A stretch of DNA of 64,000 nt from Variovorax davisae (GTDB taxonomy: Bacteria > Pseudomonadota > Gammaproteobacteria > Burkholderiales > Burkholderiaceae_C): NCBI RefSeq assembly GCF_030316845.1, contig NZ_JASZYS010000009.1, positions 124,001 through 188,000 of the forward strand, written 5' to 3'. The notes under the pieces were generated by a model. The model worked only from the letters and a program-made list of their open reading frames with translations. It was not told the DNA's origin and searched no databases. A program made the translations under genes and the position numbers. Of the stretch, positions 52,867 to 61,949 are shown in pieces (within the stretch, counting starts at the first letter, position 1; each line of letters starts with the position of its first letter).

Positions 52867-53751
52867 TCAGGTCGCGGGCTTGTCGTTCGGCGCCTGGATG
52901 TTCTCGCGCAGCTGCGGGCTCATCGGCAGGTTCAGCGGCACGCCCTTGGGCGGGATCGGCTGCAGAAACCACTTGTTGTACATCCTCTCGAATTCGCCGC
53001 TCTTCATGAGACCGATGAAGGTGTCGTCCACCAGCTTCTTGAAGGCCGGGTCGTCCTTGGGCAGCATGCAGGCATAGGGCTCGACCTGCAGCGCGTCGCC
53101 GACGACCTCGAAGTCGGCCGGACTCTTGGCGTTGGCCATCAGGCCGAACAGCAGGATGTCGTCCATCGCGAAGGCGACCGCGCGGTCGCTCTCGACCAGC
53201 AGGAAGGCGTCGGCATGGTCCTTGCCGAGCACCAGGTCGATGTCGAGGTTCTTCTCGGTGTTGTACTTGCGCATGACCAGGGCGTTGGTGGTGCCGGTGG
53301 TGCTGGCCACGGTCTTCTTCGCCAGGTCGGCGTAGTTCTTGATCTTCGAGGACTTCTTCACCAGCAGCCGGGTGCCGGTGTAGAAGTGGTTGACCGCGAA
53401 GCTGACGTCCTTGGCACGCGCCGTGTTGTTGGTGGTCGAGCCGCACTCCAGGTCGATGGTGCCGTTGCTGATCAGCGGGATCCGGTTCTGCGAGGTCACC
53501 GGCATCAGCGCCACCTCGAGCTTGGGCTTGTCGAGCTTCTTCTTGACCGCCTCGACCACCGCGTTCGACAGCTCGACCGAGAAGCCGATCGGCTTCTCGC
53601 CGCCTGCGAGGTAGCTGAAGGGCACGGACGATTCGCGGTAGGCCAGGGTGATCTTGCCGCTCTCGGCGATCTTGGCCAGGGTGTCGGCGGCTTGGGCGCC
53701 GGTGGTGACTGCGGTGAGCAGGACCGCGGCCATCGATGCGGAGAATTTCAT
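52867..53751 (-). CDS. Amino acid ABC transporter substrate-binding protein (glutamate/aspartate type), orphan
   Basis: 294 residues. A signal peptide (SMAAVLLTAVTTGAQAAD) precedes a type II binding fold: GKITLAYRESSVPFSYLAGG, KPIGFSVELSNAVVEAVKKK, TIDLECGSTTNNTARAKDVS. It resembles GltI-type glutamate/aspartate proteins. No permease or ATPase genes lie beside it. It is divergent from a second D-amino acid dehydrogenase gene, sharing a 210-base control region. Confidence 0.88.
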   Translation of the reverse strand: MKFSASMAAVLLTAVTTGAQAADTLAKIAESGKITLAYRESSVPFSYLAGGEKPIGFSVELSNAVVEAVKKKLDKPKLEVALMPVTSQNRIPLISNGTIDLECGSTTNNTARAKDVSFAVNHFYTGTRLLVKKSSKIKNYADLAKKTVASTTGTTNALVMRKYNTEKNLDIDLVLGKDHADAFLLVESDRAVAFAMDDILLFGLMANAKSPADFEVVGDALQVEPYACMLPKDDPAFKKLVDDTFIGLMKSGEFERMYNKWFLQPIPPKGVPLNLPMSPQLRENIQAPNDKPAT

Positions 53752-53961
53752 GGAGCCCTTTCGGCGGATTGAAGGTAAGCAAGTGTAGGAATCATTCACG
53801 CGCCGGTCACAATTCCTTTTGTGCGCCGGGGCATGACCAAAAGTTATGGGCTGGGCATGCCATGTGCTTTGGCTATGGGCTGCGGCGCTTTTGGCATTTC
53901 CCGGCGCACCGGCGCGAACCTAGAGTCGAGCCTTCCCAAACAAAAGCGAGAGGAAAGCGTC
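53752..53961. promoter_or_regulatory. Divergent control region, amino-acid binding protein / DadA-like gene
   Basis: A 210-base region with several symmetric elements. TATGGGCTG occurs twice (53845-53853 and 53874-53882), 29 bases apart. CCAAAAG (53837-53843) mirrors CTTTTGG (53888-53894) and encloses both copies. On the minus strand TACACT (53787-53782) is a likely -10 for the binding-protein gene, within the TGTAGGAATCA motif shared with 35493-35503. The nested repeats look like an operator for an unidentified regulator serving both genes. Confidence 0.5.
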
Positions 53962-55176
53962 ATGCACGTCTGCGTGCTCGGGGCCGGCATCGTCGGCCTG
54001 GCGACCGCCTGGCAGCTGAACCGCCAGGGTTTCCAGGTCAGCGTGATCGACCGCGCCGCGCCCGGCGCCGGCGCGAGCGGCGGCAATGGCGCGCAGCTGA
54101 GCTATTCCTACGTCCAGCCGCTGGCCGACCCGTCGATCTGGAAGCAGTTGCCCAGGCTGCTGCTGTCGCCCTCCTCCCCGCTCAAGCTGCGCCCGCAGCT
54201 CGACCCGCTGCAGTGGCGCTGGGCGCTGGCCTTCCTGGCGGCCTGCAACGCCCGCACCTCGCACGCGAGCACAGCCAGCCTGCTGGCGCTCGCGGCACGC
54301 AGCCGCGCCGCCTTCGAGGCCATGCGCGCCGACGTGGCGCCCGACTGCGATTTCTCGGCCACCGGCAAGCTGGTGCTCTACGCCGGCGCGGCGTCGCTGG
54401 CCGGCGCCCAGCGGCAGCTCGAACTGCAGCGTGCCATGGGCAGCCAGCAGCGCCTGGTCACGGCCGACGAGTGCATCGCCATCGAGCCGGCGCTGGCCAG
54501 CTACCAGGCGCGGATCGCCGGCGCCGTCCACACGCCCAGCGAATGCGCGGCCGACTGCCTCAAGGTCTGCACGGAGCTGCTGCGGGTCCTGCGCGCGCGC
54601 GGCGTGCGCTTCATGCTCGACACCGAGATCACCGGCTTCGATGCCCGCGCCGGCCGGGTGGCGGCAGTGCACGCCGCCGCCGGCGACGTCGAGGCCGATG
54701 CCTTCGTGATGGCGCTGGGCACGGCCTCGCACCGGCTCGGGCGCCAGCTCGGCGCCTACCTGCCGGTCTACCCGCTCAAGGGTTACAGCATCACGGTCGA
54801 GGTCGATCCGGCACCGGATGCGGCGCCGCGGGTGAGCGTCACCGACAGCGCCCGCAAGGTGGTGTTCGCGCGCATCGGCTCGCGCCTGCGGGTGGCCGGC
54901 ATGGCCGAGCTCGTCGGCCACGACGCCAGCATTCCGGCCCAGCGCATCGAGGCCCTGGCCGAGGCCACGCGCGCCGTGTTTCCGCGCGCCGGCCGGCTCG
55001 ACGCGCTGCAGCCCTGGACCGGCATGCGGCCGGCCACGCCGACCGGCGTGCCGATCGTCGGGCGGCTCGCGGGCGCCCCCTCGAACATGGTGTTCAACAC
55101 CGGGCACGGGGCGCTGGGGTTCACGCTGGCCTTTGGCTCGGCCGAGCGGGCGGCCGAGCTGATTCGGCCTGGATGA
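53962..55176 (+). CDS. D-amino acid dehydrogenase-like FAD oxidoreductase (second paralogue)
   Basis: 404 residues. FAD motif VCVLGAGIVGLATAWQLNRQ; DAO-family text GASGGNGAQLSYSYVQPLAD, YPLKGYSITVEV, WTGMRPATPTGVPIVGR and NTGHGALGFTLAFGSAE. It is of the DadA branch but shorter than the enzyme at 17866-19176 and diverged. It should deaminate D-amino acids or a related amine at the membrane. It is divergent from the amino-acid binding protein gene, which suggests coupled uptake and oxidation (inference). AGAGGAAAG precedes the start. Confidence 0.88.
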   Translation: MHVCVLGAGIVGLATAWQLNRQGFQVSVIDRAAPGAGASGGNGAQLSYSYVQPLADPSIWKQLPRLLLSPSSPLKLRPQLDPLQWRWALAFLAACNARTSHASTASLLALAARSRAAFEAMRADVAPDCDFSATGKLVLYAGAASLAGAQRQLELQRAMGSQQRLVTADECIAIEPALASYQARIAGAVHTPSECAADCLKVCTELLRVLRARGVRFMLDTEITGFDARAGRVAAVHAAAGDVEADAFVMALGTASHRLGRQLGAYLPVYPLKGYSITVEVDPAPDAAPRVSVTDSARKVVFARIGSRLRVAGMAELVGHDASIPAQRIEALAEATRAVFPRAGRLDALQPWTGMRPATPTGVPIVGRLAGAPSNMVFNTGHGALGFTLAFGSAERAAELIRPG

Positions 55177-55192
55177 CACGAGGTCGACACCG

Positions 55193-55672
55193 ATGCCCAT
55201 CAGCATCCCACAGGAGATCCAGCCCTTCTGGGACAGCTTCCGGGCATCGGCCGCTGTCGACCCGACACCGCGCTTCTGCGAGGCCTTCCATTTCGGCGAC
55301 ACCGAAGCGCTCGCCGACGAACTGGCCGCGCTGGTGCTGGCGGGCACCAAGCGCGCCACCGCGACCCTGCTCGCATCCTTCGAGGACGAGAAGCGCCGGC
55401 CGCCCGCGGTCGGCAGCCTGAGCGTGGTCACGGACTGGCGGGGAACGCCGCTGTGCGTCATCGAGACCACAGGGCTGGCCGTGGTTCCGTTCGATGAAGT
55501 CACCGAAGCCTTCGCCGCCAGGGAAGGCGAAGGCGACAAGTCCCTGGAGGACTGGCAGAAGGCGCACACGGCGTACTTCGGCCGCGAGTGCCGGCGCATC
55601 GGCGTCGAGCCCGGCGCCCGGATGCTTCTCGTGTGCGAAGAGTTCGCCGTCGTCTTCCGTGCGATCATCTGA
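55193..55672 (+). CDS. ASCH-domain protein
   Basis: 159 residues. The ASCH fold shows as FWDSFRASAAVDPTPRF, then the hallmark LVLAGTKRATATLLASF (GxKxxT) and GSLSVVTDWRGTPLCVIETT, VVPFDEVTEAFAAREGEGDK. The family is related to PUA domains and is thought to bind or cleave RNA, as in the YqfB type. It begins 16 bases after the DadA-like stop, so it may be read from the same transcript. Its cellular role is unknown. Confidence 0.85.
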   Translation: MPISIPQEIQPFWDSFRASAAVDPTPRFCEAFHFGDTEALADELAALVLAGTKRATATLLASFEDEKRRPPAVGSLSVVTDWRGTPLCVIETTGLAVVPFDEVTEAFAAREGEGDKSLEDWQKAHTAYFGRECRRIGVEPGARMLLVCEEFAVVFRAII

Positions 55673-55691
55673 GGCCTCGACGGGGGCCCGC

Positions 55692-56099
55692 ATGATCTCG
55701 ACCGACTGGAAGCGCCGCGCCAGGCTGTTCATCCAGCGCTTCTGGCAACCCACCTCGGCCTGCATGAGCTGCATGCCGGGGAGCTGGGGCAATCTGATGA
55801 GTGCGGCGCACTGGGCGACCGCGCTGCAGACCGGCCTGGCGACCGGCCTCCTGGCCGTGCTCCTGAGCTTCACGCCGGCGGCCAGGCTCTACGCCAATCG
55901 CTACGGCAATGCGCTGGTGGTCGGCTGCCTGACCGCGCTGGGAGACGCCTACTCGCATGCCAATCACTACGACATCCCCTACGCCGAGGCGCTCGTGACA
56001 GGGCTCATTTCGGGGCTGCTGGCGCTGGCGGGCTCGTACCTGTTCGAAGACCGCGCGCGCCGCCTGCGGGCCGCCTGGGCGCGGATCTCGGGGCGCTGA
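55692..56099 (+). CDS. Small membrane protein, unknown
   Basis: 135 residues from ATG at 55692. The N-terminal segment is basic and contains a C-x2-C (CMSCMPG). Two to three hydrophobic segments follow (about 45-65, 72-85, 100-117), ending in a basic tail. No family is recognised. The start is 19 bases after the ASCH gene, so co-transcription is likely. Its stop lies 8 bases from the convergent oxygenase gene. Confidence 0.6.
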   Translation: MISTDWKRRARLFIQRFWQPTSACMSCMPGSWGNLMSAAHWATALQTGLATGLLAVLLSFTPAARLYANRYGNALVVGCLTALGDAYSHANHYDIPYAEALVTGLISGLLALAGSYLFEDRARRLRAAWARISGR

Positions 56100-56107
56100 G
56101 GGCGCGC

Positions 56108-56830
56108 TCAGAGGGGCCGGCGCCAGCGGCCGGACTCGGGGCACACCACGGCCCGTTCGCCCGCCAGCCGGAGCTGCCCTTCGTCGATCCCCTGCGCGGC
56201 GGCGGGATCGGTGTCGAAGGCCACCCGGAGCACGCGTGCCACGTGCAGGTCTTCGATCGGCAGCTCCCAGGTCAGGAACACCTGGGTGCAGTCCTTGTCG
56301 GGCGCGAAGTCGGCCGGGTCGAAGCCGCCGCCATGGCGCCGGATCACGGCGTGCGGCTGGCCGGTGTCGAACACCACCGCCGTCCCCCGGGCCAGCGGGA
56401 TCCGGTGGCCCGCCACCGGGAAGTGCAGGTCCAGGCCCTTGTCCTCGCTCACGAAGAGATTGCAGAAGGCGGCCCCGCCATACTGCTCTCCGTCGTGGTG
56501 GTACCTCGCGCCCCGGCAGGCCATCAGGGCCAGCTCGCTGCTGGCCAGCACCTCGGCGAGCCCGAGCGTGCGGGTCCAGTCGGCCATGGCCTGCACGCAG
56601 CGCCTGTGGTCCGGCCAGCGGGCACGCGCCCGTGCCAGCGGCAGGGGCTCGACGTCGCCGGGCGCCAGTGCCAGGTGCGAAGCGACCTCGCGCTCCCAAT
56701 CGGCGACCAGGCGCGCGGGCGGCGCGGGCAGTTCGAGCCGGCCCCACAGCACGACATCGCTCACGCTTCGACTGCGCATCGCGTCGCCGCTGTGGAAGAA
56801 CGAAGTCAGGCGCTCGGGTGGTCGGCTCAT
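56108..56830 (-). CDS. 2-oxoglutarate/Fe(II) oxygenase-like protein
   Basis: 240 residues. In the double-stranded beta-helix part, YHHDGEQYGG supplies an H-x-D iron pair and DTGQPHAVIRR a distal His followed by Arg, the H-x-D...H facial triad of 2OG-Fe(II) dioxygenases. No full family match is claimed. The start at 56830 overlaps the LysR stop as ATGA; an alternative ATG at 56779 would drop 17 residues. It is probably a target or partner of the LysR regulator. The substrate is unknown. Confidence 0.65.
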   Translation of the reverse strand: MSRPPERLTSFFHSGDAMRSRSVSDVVLWGRLELPAPPARLVADWEREVASHLALAPGDVEPLPLARARARWPDHRRCVQAMADWTRTLGLAEVLASSELALMACRGARYHHDGEQYGGAAFCNLFVSEDKGLDLHFPVAGHRIPLARGTAVVFDTGQPHAVIRRHGGGFDPADFAPDKDCTQVFLTWELPIEDLHVARVLRVAFDTDPAAAQGIDEGQLRLAGERAVVCPESGRWRRPL

Positions 56831-57738
56831 GCGCCCCCCTTCATCTCCTCGATCGCCTCGCGCATGAAGCGCGTGATGCTGCGCACCGCGACCGAGTCAG
56901 GCCGGCCGGCGAAGCGCAGCGCGCGGACCGGCACCGGGATGTGCGGCTCGAGCGTCAGCACGTCGACCTTGGCGCGATCGGCCGAATGCGCGGTGCAGCC
57001 GTCGACCAGCGCCACGCCCAGGCCGTGGTGCGCCATCGCCAGCGCCGCATGGTAGGTCTGCACCGTGACCACCGCCTGCTGGAAGCCCACGCCCGCCTGC
57101 CGGCAGGCCTGGCTCAGGCTGGTGCCCACCGGGTCGCGGCTGTCGAGCCCGACCACCGGCAACGTGACCAGGTCGTGCAGGGCCACCGAGCCGTTGCGCA
57201 GCAGGGCCCGCGGCAGCATGCCCTTCGGGGCGATGCAGACCATGCGGCTGTCGGCCAGCGCCTCCTGCGTCAGCGAGGGATGGACCGCCGGACTGAACGC
57301 GAAGCCGACGTCGGCCTCCTGGCGCAGCAGCGCCGACATGATCTGCGGCGAATGCAGCGACTCCAGCGTCACCATGATCGACGGATGCTGCTCGCGGAAG
57401 CGCTTCAGGGCCCGCGGCAGCACCTCGTAGCTCAAGGCCAGCACGCTCAGGACACGGAGTTCGCCCGCATCGCTCGCCGTGCGCAGGTTGGCCGCCAGCC
57501 GCTGCACCTCGTCGAGCTGCGCGAACAGGCGCTCGATGTGCGGATAGAGGGCCAGTGCCTCGGTGGTGGCCGTGAGCCGGCCCTTGGCGCGCTGGAACAG
57601 CGGAAAGCCGAGCTGGATCTCGGCATGCTGCAAGGTGCGGCTGACCGCCGGCTGCGTGATGTTGATGAGCCGCGCCGCGGCGCTCACGCTGCCGGTGAGC
57701 ATGATGGCGTTGAAGACCTCGATGTGGCGCAGGCGCAT
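56827..57738 (-). CDS. LysR-family transcriptional regulator
   Basis: 303 residues, typical length. The N-terminal HTH reads LRHIEVFNAIMLTGSVSAAA, then RLINITQPAVSRTLQHAEIQ. The C-terminal co-inducer domain follows (RVLSVLALSYEVLPRALKRF; SHPSLTQEALADSRMV-like text). It lies 7 bases after the M20 peptidase stop and overlaps the oxygenase start, so it is co-directional with both and not divergent, unlike the usual LysR layout. Its target is unknown. Confidence 0.92.
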   Translation of the reverse strand: MRLRHIEVFNAIMLTGSVSAAARLINITQPAVSRTLQHAEIQLGFPLFQRAKGRLTATTEALALYPHIERLFAQLDEVQRLAANLRTASDAGELRVLSVLALSYEVLPRALKRFREQHPSIMVTLESLHSPQIMSALLRQEADVGFAFSPAVHPSLTQEALADSRMVCIAPKGMLPRALLRNGSVALHDLVTLPVVGLDSRDPVGTSLSQACRQAGVGFQQAVVTVQTYHAALAMAHHGLGVALVDGCTAHSADRAKVDVLTLEPHIPVPVRALRFAGRPDSVAVRSITRFMREAIEEMKGGA

Positions 57739-57745
57739 CGATCGC

Positions 57746-59032
57746 TCAGGGGGCTGCGACCTTGTCGCGCGAGATGTCCATGATCAGCTGCGCCGACAGC
57801 GACAGCCGCGGCTCGATCGAATCGATCAGCACGTACTCGGCGTCGGCCGAGTGGGCGCCGAAGCCCTGCAGGCCGAAGCGCTCGACCACCGCCGCCTTGG
57901 TCTTCAGGGCCGCGAAGGCCGCATCGGTGCCGCCGCCGGCGACCTTGTCGTCGGCCCCGAGCTCGCGGCCCATCGCCTTGTAGATCTGCTGCGCATGCAG
58001 CGCCAGCGCCCGCGAGGCGTCGTTGGCCTCGAGCGGCGGCCGGCGGCGCTCGAACTTCAGCTCGACCTTGGCCTCCGGCACGAGCTGCTTCTTCACCCGC
58101 TCCTGCACCTGCTGCTCGATGCGGTCGTAGTCCGCGACCCTGAGCACCCGCACGTCGGCGCCCGCCGAGGCGCTGGCCGGGATCACGTTGCGGTTGCTGC
58201 CCGAGCGCGAGATGGTCCAGTTCATCTTGAGACCGGTCGCCGGGTCGGACAGGTCGCGCATCTGCAGGATCTGGTGCGACAGTTCGTACAGCGCATTCAC
58301 GCCCAGCTCGGGCGCCGAGCCCGCATGCGAGGCCTTGCCGGTGACGTTCAAGGTGACGGAGGCGATGCCCGCGGTGGCCAGCGACAGCTTGTCGCCGTGG
58401 ATGTAGGCGCCTTCGTAGGACATCACGACGTCGTGCTCGCCACCCAGCTGCGTGATGAGCTTGCGCGCGCCGGGCGAGCTGATCTCCTCGTCGCCGTTGA
58501 TCAGCACGGTCAGCGTGCCGTACTCCTTGAAGTCCATCGCCTTCAGCAGCGCCAGCGTGTGGGCGATCACGGCGATGCCCTGCTTGTCGTCGGCGATGCC
58601 CAGGCCGTAGGCCTTGTCGCCCTCGATGCGGAACGGCTGCTTGTTCAGCATGCCGATCTGGTAGACCGTGTCCATGTGCGCGATCAGCATGATCTTCTTG
58701 CTGCCGGTGCCCTTGAAGGTCGCCCGCACGACCTTGCCGATCTTCTCGGGCGTGTCTTCCATGCGGTAGGCGTCGGCCGAGGGATCGATCAGCTCGACCT
58801 GGCCGCCGAGCGCACGGAACCTGTCCGCGATCAGGTTGGCAATCTTGTCGAGCCCTTCGAGATCGCGGCTGCCGGATTCGATCGAGACCAGCTGGTTCAA
58901 GGTCTGCAGCAGCGCGGGCTTTTCCTTGGCGGCCAGCGCGGCGATGCGTGCATCGGGGGCCGCGCACGCGCTGCCCATCCAGGCGGCGCAGACGGCGCAG
59001 AGCGCGAAGGTGGCGAGAGCGGAGCGTTTCAT
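57746..59032 (-). CDS. M20-family metallopeptidase (glutamate carboxypeptidase type), exported
   Basis: 428 residues. A signal peptide (ATFALCAVCAAWMGSACA) precedes the peptidase. Dinuclear zinc-site motifs are MLIAHMDTVY (His-x-Asp), YGLGIADDKQGIAV (bridging Asp), NGDEEISSPGA (Glu-Glu, base and ligand), and the last His in FGAHSADAEYV. The dimerisation domain lies between. It resembles carboxypeptidase G2, which removes C-terminal glutamate from folate-like or peptide substrates; periplasmic action is expected. It starts 26 bases after the polA stop and may share its transcript. Confidence 0.88.
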   Translation of the reverse strand: MKRSALATFALCAVCAAWMGSACAAPDARIAALAAKEKPALLQTLNQLVSIESGSRDLEGLDKIANLIADRFRALGGQVELIDPSADAYRMEDTPEKIGKVVRATFKGTGSKKIMLIAHMDTVYQIGMLNKQPFRIEGDKAYGLGIADDKQGIAVIAHTLALLKAMDFKEYGTLTVLINGDEEISSPGARKLITQLGGEHDVVMSYEGAYIHGDKLSLATAGIASVTLNVTGKASHAGSAPELGVNALYELSHQILQMRDLSDPATGLKMNWTISRSGSNRNVIPASASAGADVRVLRVADYDRIEQQVQERVKKQLVPEAKVELKFERRRPPLEANDASRALALHAQQIYKAMGRELGADDKVAGGGTDAAFAALKTKAAVVERFGLQGFGAHSADAEYVLIDSIEPRLSLSAQLIMDISRDKVAAP

Positions 59033-59058
59033 CGGGTTCTTGTCTTCCTTGGGGTTTC

Positions 59059-61851
59059 TCAATGGGCCTTGTCCCAGTTGGGTCCAAAGCCGATTTCGGC
59101 CAGCAGCGGCACCTTGAGGTCGGCCACGCCCGCCATCAGGCGCGGGACTTCGGTGCGGACCCACTCGACCTCTTCCTCGGGCACCTCGAAGACCAGTTCG
59201 TCGTGCACCTGCATGATCATCTTCGTGCCGCGCTGCTCGGCATCGAGCACCTGCTGCACCTTGACCATGCTGAGCTTGATCAGGTCGGCCGCCGTGCCCT
59301 GCATCGGGGCGTTGATCGCGGCGCGCTCGGCACCGCCGCGGCGCGGGCCGTTGGGCGAGTTGATCTCGGGCAGGTAGAGCCGGCGGCCGAACACGGTCTC
59401 GACATAGCCCTTTTCCTTGGCCAGCGCCTTGGTCTCGTCCATGTAGACCTTCACGCCCGGGTAGCGGGCGAAGTAGCGCTCGATGTAGGAGGCCGCGGCC
59501 TTGGTCTCGATGCCCAGGTTGCGCGCCAGCCCGAAACTGCTCATGCCGTAGATCAGCCCGAAGTTGATCACCTTCGCATAGCGGCGCTGCTCGCTCGACA
59601 CCTGGTCGACCGGCACGCCGAAGACCTCGCCCGCGGTCGCGCGGTGGACGTCGATGCCCTCGGTGAAGGCGCGCAGCAGCGATGCGTCGCCGCTGATGTG
59701 GGCCATGATGCGCAGCTCGATCTGCGAGTAGTCGGAGCTCGCGATGACACGGCCCGCGGGCGCCACGAAGGCTTCGCGCACGCGCCGGCCCTCGGGGGTG
59801 CGGATCGGGATGTTCTGCAGGTTCGGGTCGTTGCTCGACAGCCGCCCGGTCACCGCCACCGCCTGCGCATAGTGCGTGTGGACGCGGCCGCTGCGCGGAT
59901 GGGCCAGGAGGCCCAGCTTGTCGGTGTAGGTGCCCTTGAGCTTGGACAGCCCGCGGTGCTCGAGGATCTTCGCCGGCAGCGGGAAGTCCTCGGCCAGCTT
60001 CTCGAGCACCTCCTCGTCGGTGCTGGGCGCGCCGCTCGGCGTCTTCTTGATCACCGGCAGGCCGAGCTTGGTGAAGAACACCTCGCCGATCTGCTTCGGA
60101 GAACCGAGGTTGAAAGGCTGGCCCGCCAGCGCGTAGGCCTCCTCCTCGAGCGCCATGATGCGCTTGCCGAGTTCGTTGCTCTGCGACGCCAGGGTCGGCG
60201 CGTCGATCAGCACGCCGTTGCGCTCGATGCGGTAGAGCGTCTCGCTGCTGGCCATTTCGAGTTCGTAGACGAAGCGCAGTTTCCCGTCGGCCTCGAGCTT
60301 CGGCCAGAGCACCCGGTGCACGTCCAGCGTCTGGTCGGAGTCCTCGCACGAATACTCGGCCGCCTTGTCGATGGCGACCTGGCTGAACGAGATCTGGTGC
60401 GCGCCCTTGCCGCACAGGTCCTCGTAGTCGATGCCGCTGCGGCCCAGGTGCCGCTCGGCCAGGCTGGCCAGGCCGTGCGGCTTGTGCACTTCGAGCACAT
60501 AGCTCTGCAGCATGGTGTCGTGGGCGTAGCCCTGCACCTCGATGCCATGGTTGGCGAACACGTGGCGGTCGTACTTGACGTGCTGGCCCAGCTTCTTCTT
60601 CGCTCCGTTCTCGAGCCAGGGCTTGAGCCTGGCGAGCACCTCGTCGCGCGGCAGCTGCGCCGGCGCGTCGGGGTAGTCGTGGGCCACCGGGATGTAGGCC
60701 GCCGCGCCTGGCTCGACGCTGAAGCTCAGGCCGACGATCTCGGCGCGCATCTCGTCGAGCGAGGTGGTCTCGGTGTCGAGCGCGACCAGCTCGGCGGCCT
60801 CGATCTTCGCCAGCCACGTGTCGAAGGCCTCCCAGGTCATGACCGTGTCGTAGGCCAGGTTGCTGACCTTTTCGGCCGCCGCCTGGGCCGGGTCGCTGAA
60901 CAGGTCGCCGTTCGCCTCGGGGCCGCCGCGCTTCTTGTTTTCCTCGATCAGCTCGGGCGGCACGGCGTGCGCCTCGAGCGTCTTGACCAGGCTCTTGAAG
61001 CCGTACTGCTCGTAGAAATCCTTGAGCGCGTCGACCTGCTGCGGGCCGATCGCGATCGCGTCCAGCGCCGGCAGGCCGGCCACATGCTCGCCCAGCTCGC
61101 AGTCGGTGCGGATCGTGACCAGCCGGCGGCCCTGGGGCAGCCAGTCGAGGGCCTGGCGCAGGTTCTCGCCGGCCTGGCCCTTGACCTCGGCCGCGCGCGC
61201 GATCAGGGCGTCGAGCGAGCCGTATTCGAGCAGCCACTTGGCCGCCGTCTTGGGGCCGACCTTCGGCACGCCCGGCACGTTGTCGACGGTATCGCCGACC
61301 AGCGTCTGGTAGTCGATCATCAGGCTCGGCGGCACGCCGAATTCGGCCGTCACGCCGGCCACGTCGCGCTTCTTGCCGTTCATGGTGTCGATGATCGTGA
61401 CGTGCTCGTCCACCAGCTGGCTCAGGTCCTTGTCGCCGCTGGAGACGATCACCTCGATGCCCTGGCTGGCGGCGGTGCGCGCCAGCGTGCCGATCACGTC
61501 GTCGGCCTCGACCTCGGGCACGGTCAGCACCGGCCAGCCGAGCATCCGCACCACGCGGTGGATCGGCTCGACCTGGCTGCGCAGGTCGTCCGGCATCGGC
61601 GAGCGGTTGGCCTTGTAGTCGGGATACCAGTCGTCGCGGAAGGTCTTTCCGGGCGCATCGAAGACGCAGGCGGCATAGTCGGCCCGCACCTCGCGCCGCA
61701 AGGCCTGCATCATGTTGATCATTCCGCGGATGGCCCCGGTGGCGGGGCTGCCGTTGTCGCCCGGGACGGCGCGCAGATCGGGCATGGCGTGGAAGGCGCG
61801 ATAGAGGTAGCTCGATCCGTCCACGAGCAGCAGCGTTTTCTTGTCGGTCAT
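59059..61851 (-). CDS. polA: DNA polymerase I
   Basis: 930 residues, matching the full-length enzyme. N-terminal 5'-3' exonuclease: LLLVDGSSYLYRAFHAM, KANRSPMPDDLR, SSGDKDLSQLVDE. 3'-5' exonuclease: VALDTETTSLDEMRAEIVGL with the D-x-E metal pair intact. Polymerase domain: SSDYSQIELRIMAHIS (motif A), RRYAKVINFGLIYGMSSFGL (O helix) and MQVHDELVFEVPEEE (motif C). It fills gaps in repair and Okazaki-fragment processing. It is divergent from the DUF2782 gene. Confidence 0.97.
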   Translation of the reverse strand: MTDKKTLLLVDGSSYLYRAFHAMPDLRAVPGDNGSPATGAIRGMINMMQALRREVRADYAACVFDAPGKTFRDDWYPDYKANRSPMPDDLRSQVEPIHRVVRMLGWPVLTVPEVEADDVIGTLARTAASQGIEVIVSSGDKDLSQLVDEHVTIIDTMNGKKRDVAGVTAEFGVPPSLMIDYQTLVGDTVDNVPGVPKVGPKTAAKWLLEYGSLDALIARAAEVKGQAGENLRQALDWLPQGRRLVTIRTDCELGEHVAGLPALDAIAIGPQQVDALKDFYEQYGFKSLVKTLEAHAVPPELIEENKKRGGPEANGDLFSDPAQAAAEKVSNLAYDTVMTWEAFDTWLAKIEAAELVALDTETTSLDEMRAEIVGLSFSVEPGAAAYIPVAHDYPDAPAQLPRDEVLARLKPWLENGAKKKLGQHVKYDRHVFANHGIEVQGYAHDTMLQSYVLEVHKPHGLASLAERHLGRSGIDYEDLCGKGAHQISFSQVAIDKAAEYSCEDSDQTLDVHRVLWPKLEADGKLRFVYELEMASSETLYRIERNGVLIDAPTLASQSNELGKRIMALEEEAYALAGQPFNLGSPKQIGEVFFTKLGLPVIKKTPSGAPSTDEEVLEKLAEDFPLPAKILEHRGLSKLKGTYTDKLGLLAHPRSGRVHTHYAQAVAVTGRLSSNDPNLQNIPIRTPEGRRVREAFVAPAGRVIASSDYSQIELRIMAHISGDASLLRAFTEGIDVHRATAGEVFGVPVDQVSSEQRRYAKVINFGLIYGMSSFGLARNLGIETKAAASYIERYFARYPGVKVYMDETKALAKEKGYVETVFGRRLYLPEINSPNGPRRGGAERAAINAPMQGTAADLIKLSMVKVQQVLDAEQRGTKMIMQVHDELVFEVPEEEVEWVRTEVPRLMAGVADLKVPLLAEIGFGPNWDKAH

Positions 61852-61936
61852 CGGGCCATTTTGCCGTGCCGCGCGGGCGCCCCGGGAAGGCCGAAAAGAT
61901 AGCGTCCCGTGGCTATCTCCGAACCGGGCCCGGACC

Positions 61937-61942
61937 TACAAT
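61937..61942 (+). promoter_or_regulatory. -10-like TACAAT directly before the DUF2782 gene
   Basis: TACAAT ends 7 bases before the ATG at 61950 in the short polA/DUF2782 divergent region. If used, transcription would begin at or next to the start codon, giving a leaderless message. No good Shine-Dalgarno sequence lies before the ATG, which fits this. Confidence 0.4.
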
Positions 61943-61949
61943 CTCATCC

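Noticed and set aside
57746..61237. A 1163-codon minus-strand frame joining the M20 peptidase to a long upstream part
   Set aside because: The upstream part is a shifted frame of polA. The peptidase starts at its own signal peptide (59032).
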